Shown here piece by piece: positions 30,168-32,057 of a stretch of DNA of 32,057 nucleotides (positions are counted from its first letter, which is position 1; every line of letters begins with the position of its first letter). The stretch is taken from the IMG/VR virus record IMGVR_UViG_3300049491_000135, positions 1-32,057 of that record; one strand, written 5' to 3'. This stretch comes from a virus. Under the pieces are notes generated by a model. That model did no database searches. It worked only from the letters and a program-made list of their open reading frames with translations, and was not told where the DNA came from. The translations under genes were made by a program, and so were the position numbers.

Positions 30168-30796
30168 AACGCTTACTGTTCATCCTGTCGATGGCTTTTG
30201 CCACGCTGGCCCAGGCCGCACCATGCCTACCGGGTTTGATGGAAACTCAACCTCAGGTCTATGAAGGCAACCTCGGCACCTGCCTGTCATGGTTCTGCCC
30301 TGACTCCAGCGTAGCGAAGCGTAGCGGCCCATGGCGACTGTGCGCGACTTCAGAGAACCGCCTGCCGTGGCTGTACCTCGCGCAGAAGTCCGCTGAAATT
30401 GCATCTGCATTTGATCGCCTTGCAGCATTCAACGCAGCCGCTGAAGCCGCCCGCGTGGCGCCGGTAACGCCCCGGCAGGTCTACGAATATGCCGAGCTTC
30501 GCTGGCTGGCGTGCATGGATGCAAAGTTGAGCGGTGTTCGGATGAATGAAGCCATCTGCGGCAAAGAGCCCGTAGAGCCGCCTGCGGTGTGGCTGGTGGC
30601 GCCAAACATCGCCAGCACCACTACACCCCCATCTCGCCCAATGTGGAGCCCTGACGGCACCAAGGCAATGACTACGCGCGCTGTTGTGGGGGCAGAGTGC
30701 GCCTGTCCTGCTACACCTCTGGTGAAGAACACGCAGACCCTGTGCCCGCTGGCCGTGGGCGGGAGCCCCAATCTGGCATACTGCGTCAAGCAGTGA
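30164..30796 (+). CDS. Exported cysteine-rich protein of unknown function in the endolysin position (210 aa)
   Basis: MKRLLFILSMAFATLAQA is a clear signal peptide with cleavage after AQA. The mature part has about ten cysteines (e.g. CLSWFCPD, ECACP), no TM segment, and no muramidase, amidase or transglycosylase motif that I can recognise. It lies directly between holin-like and spanin genes, where an endolysin is normally found. It may be an unusual lysin, an accessory lysis factor or a superinfection-exclusion protein. ATGA overlap with the holin-like gene; the GTG of the next gene overlaps its stop. Confidence 0.65.
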   Translation: MKRLLFILSMAFATLAQAAPCLPGLMETQPQVYEGNLGTCLSWFCPDSSVAKRSGPWRLCATSENRLPWLYLAQKSAEIASAFDRLAAFNAAAEAARVAPVTPRQVYEYAELRWLACMDAKLSGVRMNEAICGKEPVEPPAVWLVAPNIASTTTPPSRPMWSPDGTKAMTTRAVVGAECACPATPLVKNTQTLCPLAVGGSPNLAYCVKQ

Positions 30797-30972
30797 CGTG
30801 CAAGCACTGTGCCCACTGCCAACGCCTTGAGATTGCCAAGAAAGCGCGGGCGCTGAAGATGAAGCTGATCTCAGCGCCAGGCCAGATCAACAAGCCGAAC
30901 CCGGCTAAGGCGCTGAAGGCTCGGCTGATTGCTGAGAATCGAGCAAAGAGCACCAGAGGCAAGAAGCCATGA
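30793..30972 (+). CDS. Small basic Cys-rich protein (59 aa)
   Basis: GTG 30793 overlaps the previous stop. The N-terminus TCKHCAHCQRLEIAKKAR has C-x2-C-x2-C spacing, and the rest is lysine/alanine-rich (NPAKALKARLIAENRAKS). It may bind nucleic acid or metal; no family is recognised. ATGA overlap with the Rz-like gene. Confidence 0.6.
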   Translation: MTCKHCAHCQRLEIAKKARALKMKLISAPGQINKPNPAKALKARLIAENRAKSTRGKKP

Positions 30973-31475
30973 CGCCGATTTACATGAAGGCGGCAATCGT
31001 CCTGACGCTGCTATCAGCTATCGGAGTCCAGACGCTGCGCCTAGACCACGCAAAGCTCGACCTTGCCGAAGTGCAAAAAGCGTGGAGCGCAGACCGCCAG
31101 CAGGCAGCGGAGGCGAGCCAGAAGGCCGAAGCAGCCGCGCGAGCAACCGAACAGCTTTGGATCAAGCAGCAAAAGGAACGCGACGATGCAAACGAACTCA
31201 GGTTACAGAGCATCCGTGCTGATGCTGTCATTGCTGGCGCTGCTGCTGACCGCCTGCGCCAGCGTCTCGCCGCCATTGCCTCCGTCCCCAGTCAAGCCCC
31301 CGCAGATTCCCACGCTGTCGCAAGCGGCGAGGCAACCACCGATTACACCCCTGTGCTTGCCAACATGCTCACGCAGTGTGGGCAACATCTTCGAGCAATG
31401 GCTCAGATTGCTGACACCAGCCGAGCCGCAGGAAACGCCTGCGTCGCCCAGTACGAAGGGCTGACTGCGCCATAG
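30969..31475 (+). CDS. Rz-like i-spanin
   Basis: 168 aa. One N-terminal membrane span (about 6-21, MKAAIVLTLLSAIGVQ) with the rest periplasmic. A long coiled coil rich in Ala/Gln/Arg (KAWSADRQQAAEASQKAEAA and following) continues to about 100, then a C-terminal part with two cysteines (TQCGQHL, GNACVAQY). This is the Rz-type (DUF2514-like) i-spanin layout. The Rz1-like gene is embedded in another frame inside it, the classic spanin arrangement. Together they fuse inner and outer membrane at lysis. Confidence 0.85.
   Translation: MTPIYMKAAIVLTLLSAIGVQTLRLDHAKLDLAEVQKAWSADRQQAAEASQKAEAAARATEQLWIKQQKERDDANELRLQSIRADAVIAGAAADRLRQRLAAIASVPSQAPADSHAVASGEATTDYTPVLANMLTQCGQHLRAMAQIADTSRAAGNACVAQYEGLTAP
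31186..31464 (+). CDS. Rz1-like o-spanin lipoprotein, nested in Rz
   Basis: 92 aa in a different frame, entirely within the Rz-like gene. MQTNSGYRASVLMLSLLALL then LTAC: lipoprotein signal with the lipidated Cys at position 24. Right after it is the proline-rich PPLPPSPVKPPQIPTL, typical of Rz1. AAAAGGAACG before ATG 31186 serves as ribosome site. Longer than lambda Rz1. The protein sits in the outer membrane and pairs with the Rz-like coiled coil. Confidence 0.85.
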   Translation: MQTNSGYRASVLMLSLLALLLTACASVSPPLPPSPVKPPQIPTLSQAARQPPITPLCLPTCSRSVGNIFEQWLRLLTPAEPQETPASPSTKG

Positions 31476-31544
31476 CTAGGTTTGTTACTCACAACTTGAA
31501 ATGGCTATAGGTGCCTCAGGAATGCCTAGATGTGGCAAAGGGTT

Positions 31545-31568
31545 GGGGCCTATATCACGTTAGGCCCC
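31545..31568. terminator. Hairpin at the convergent gene end, containing a GTTAGGC core (possible cassette insertion point)
   Basis: GGGGCCTA (31545-31552) and TAGGCCCC (31561-31568) pair exactly around TATCACGT. It separates the late operon from the minus-strand gene whose TAA stop lies in it and may end transcription from either side, though it lacks a U-run. It contains GTTAGGC (31559-31565) preceded by GGCCTATATCAC, which resembles the right half of an attC; the left half is not found. Confidence 0.45.
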
Positions 31569-31832
31569 ATGCAATTTACGCCCCACCGCTTTCAGCGTGC
31601 TCACCGGCGGCAGTGCCAGCACGGTCTTGGGCTTCGTGTCGTGGCCGCCTTCGGCGCCGCTGTCCAGCGTCCATTCCAGCACCTCGCATTCATACTTCCC
31701 GCCGCGATAGTCGCTCTCGGTCTTTGCGGACTTCAGCGCGGCGTGCTTCTTTGAGTACACGCCCACGCTGTAGCTGTGGCATTCACGGTCGCCCCATCGA
31801 TAGGCATGCACTGTGTAAACGGTTGGCTTCAT
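31560..31832 (-). CDS. Small phage-type protein as cassette cargo (90 aa)
   Basis: MKPTVYTVHAYRWGDRECHS, then YSVGVYSKKHAALKSAKTES and YRGGKYECEVLEW. The type is familiar from phage genomes as an early protein of unknown function. AGGAGGAAAG before ATG 31832 gives an excellent ribosome site; an in-frame upstream start at 31871 would begin inside attC-like site C and is not needed. The stop TAA lies within a GTTAGGC core at 31559-31565. The gene therefore fills the space between that core and site C, as a cassette gene does. Confidence 0.7.
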   Translation of the reverse strand: MKPTVYTVHAYRWGDRECHSYSVGVYSKKHAALKSAKTESDYRGGKYECEVLEWTLDSGAEGGHDTKPKTVLALPPVSTLKAVGRKLHGA

Positions 31833-31856
31833 CTTTCCTCCTGCCGCCAGCATGTG

Positions 31857-31951
31857 GCCTAACCCTTCCATCGAGCCGAAAACTCCGGCTTACGGGTGGT
31901 TCAAATCAAAGTCTGCGCGGCCGGGTTTTCGGCGCATGTCAAACGTTAGGC
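31857..31951. repeat. attC-like integron recombination site C
   Basis: GCCTAAC (31857-31863) and GTTAGGC (31945-31951) are perfect mates. The inner arms ATCGAGCCGAAAACTCCGGC (31871 region) and GCCGGGTTTTCGGCGCAT pair with a few bulges, as attC inner boxes do; the spacer CCTTCC/TCAAAC is unpaired. The outer arms are identical to site A over 17-18 bases on each side, while the centres differ. This is the pattern of attC sites of the same lineage in one array. Confidence 0.8.
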
Positions 31952-31958
31952 AGACGCA

Positions 31959-32042
31959 TCAATACCCCAAGCCGAGCGCCTGTGCGTCGTCCGCCATCCG
32001 CTGTAAAGCGGCCTTCTGTGTCGGCAGCAATACTGCGCGCAT
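31959..32042 (-). CDS. Possible small protein (27 aa)
   Basis: MRAVLLPTQKAALQRMADDA then QALGLGY and TGA, eight bases before site C's GTTAGGC core. The ATG (32042) overlaps the TGA of the gene entering from the right edge, of which only the last codons (ending GNV) are visible. Overlap coupling and helical pattern favour it, but the short length keeps it uncertain. Confidence 0.4.
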   Translation of the reverse strand: MRAVLLPTQKAALQRMADDAQALGLGY

Positions 32043-32057
32043 CAGACATTCCCCGCG

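Noticed and set aside
1-32057. Integron integrase, phage integrase, CI repressor, helicase/primase or reverse transcriptase
   Set aside because: Looked for catalytic patterns (tyrosine recombinase R..H-x-x-R..Y, Walker helicase motifs, YADD) in all plausible frames; none found apart from the terminase ATPase.

Overview
The window is most of a tailed-phage or prophage genome of the P22-like podovirus type. The late region runs, on the plus strand, through small and large terminase, P22-type portal, scaffold, P22-type coat protein, gp4-like and gp10-like tail factors, three gp7/gp20/gp16-like ejection proteins, tailspike, holin-like proteins and Rz/Rz1 spanins. High GC, Burkholderiales-style small phage proteins and the type of attC site point to a betaproteobacterial host (Comamonadaceae or relatives). 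That host call is inference, because no host gene is visible.

Layout. A leftward early operon (3092 down to about 700) carries ten or more small, mostly start/stop-overlapping genes and one Rad52/Sak3-like annealing-protein candidate. It starts at a divergent promoter/operator block (3133-3237) that also drives, apparently without a leader, a 57-codon Cro-like gene. A rightward early/middle operon (3244-8288) holds many small phage proteins, a winged-helix protein, a ParB-like protein, NinG and an antiterminator-like protein. It is interrupted by a 0.4-kb segment with strong RNA structure (5070-5185). The late operon (8518-31475) follows. Notable cargo in it includes a GNAT acetyltransferase between terminase and portal, four beta-rich or repeat-containing proteins between portal and scaffold, an HNH homing endonuclease on the opposite strand directly behind the coat gene, and a cupin + glycosyltransferase + 2OG-Fe(II) oxygenase trio before the ejection proteins.

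Most striking are both window ends. Three 90-103 bp imperfect palindromes (107-196, 612-714, 31857-31951) have the ends and internal pairing of integron attC recombination sites (GCCTAAC/GGCTAAC ... GTTAGGC/GTTAGAC, inner arms with bulged bases). Two share identical outer arms although they lie at opposite ends of the window. Small phage-type genes sit between them like gene cassettes. Their stop codons are supplied by the core site, and two reading frames start inside an attC. No integron integrase is visible. A phage early operon that carries, and is perhaps remodelled by, integron cassettes is the best candidate here for a previously undescribed system. Both ends carry minus-strand genes of the same kind, so the window may be a circularly permuted genome cut inside this array, but this is not proven.

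No integrase, CI-type repressor, replicative helicase/primase or recognisable endolysin is visible in the window.
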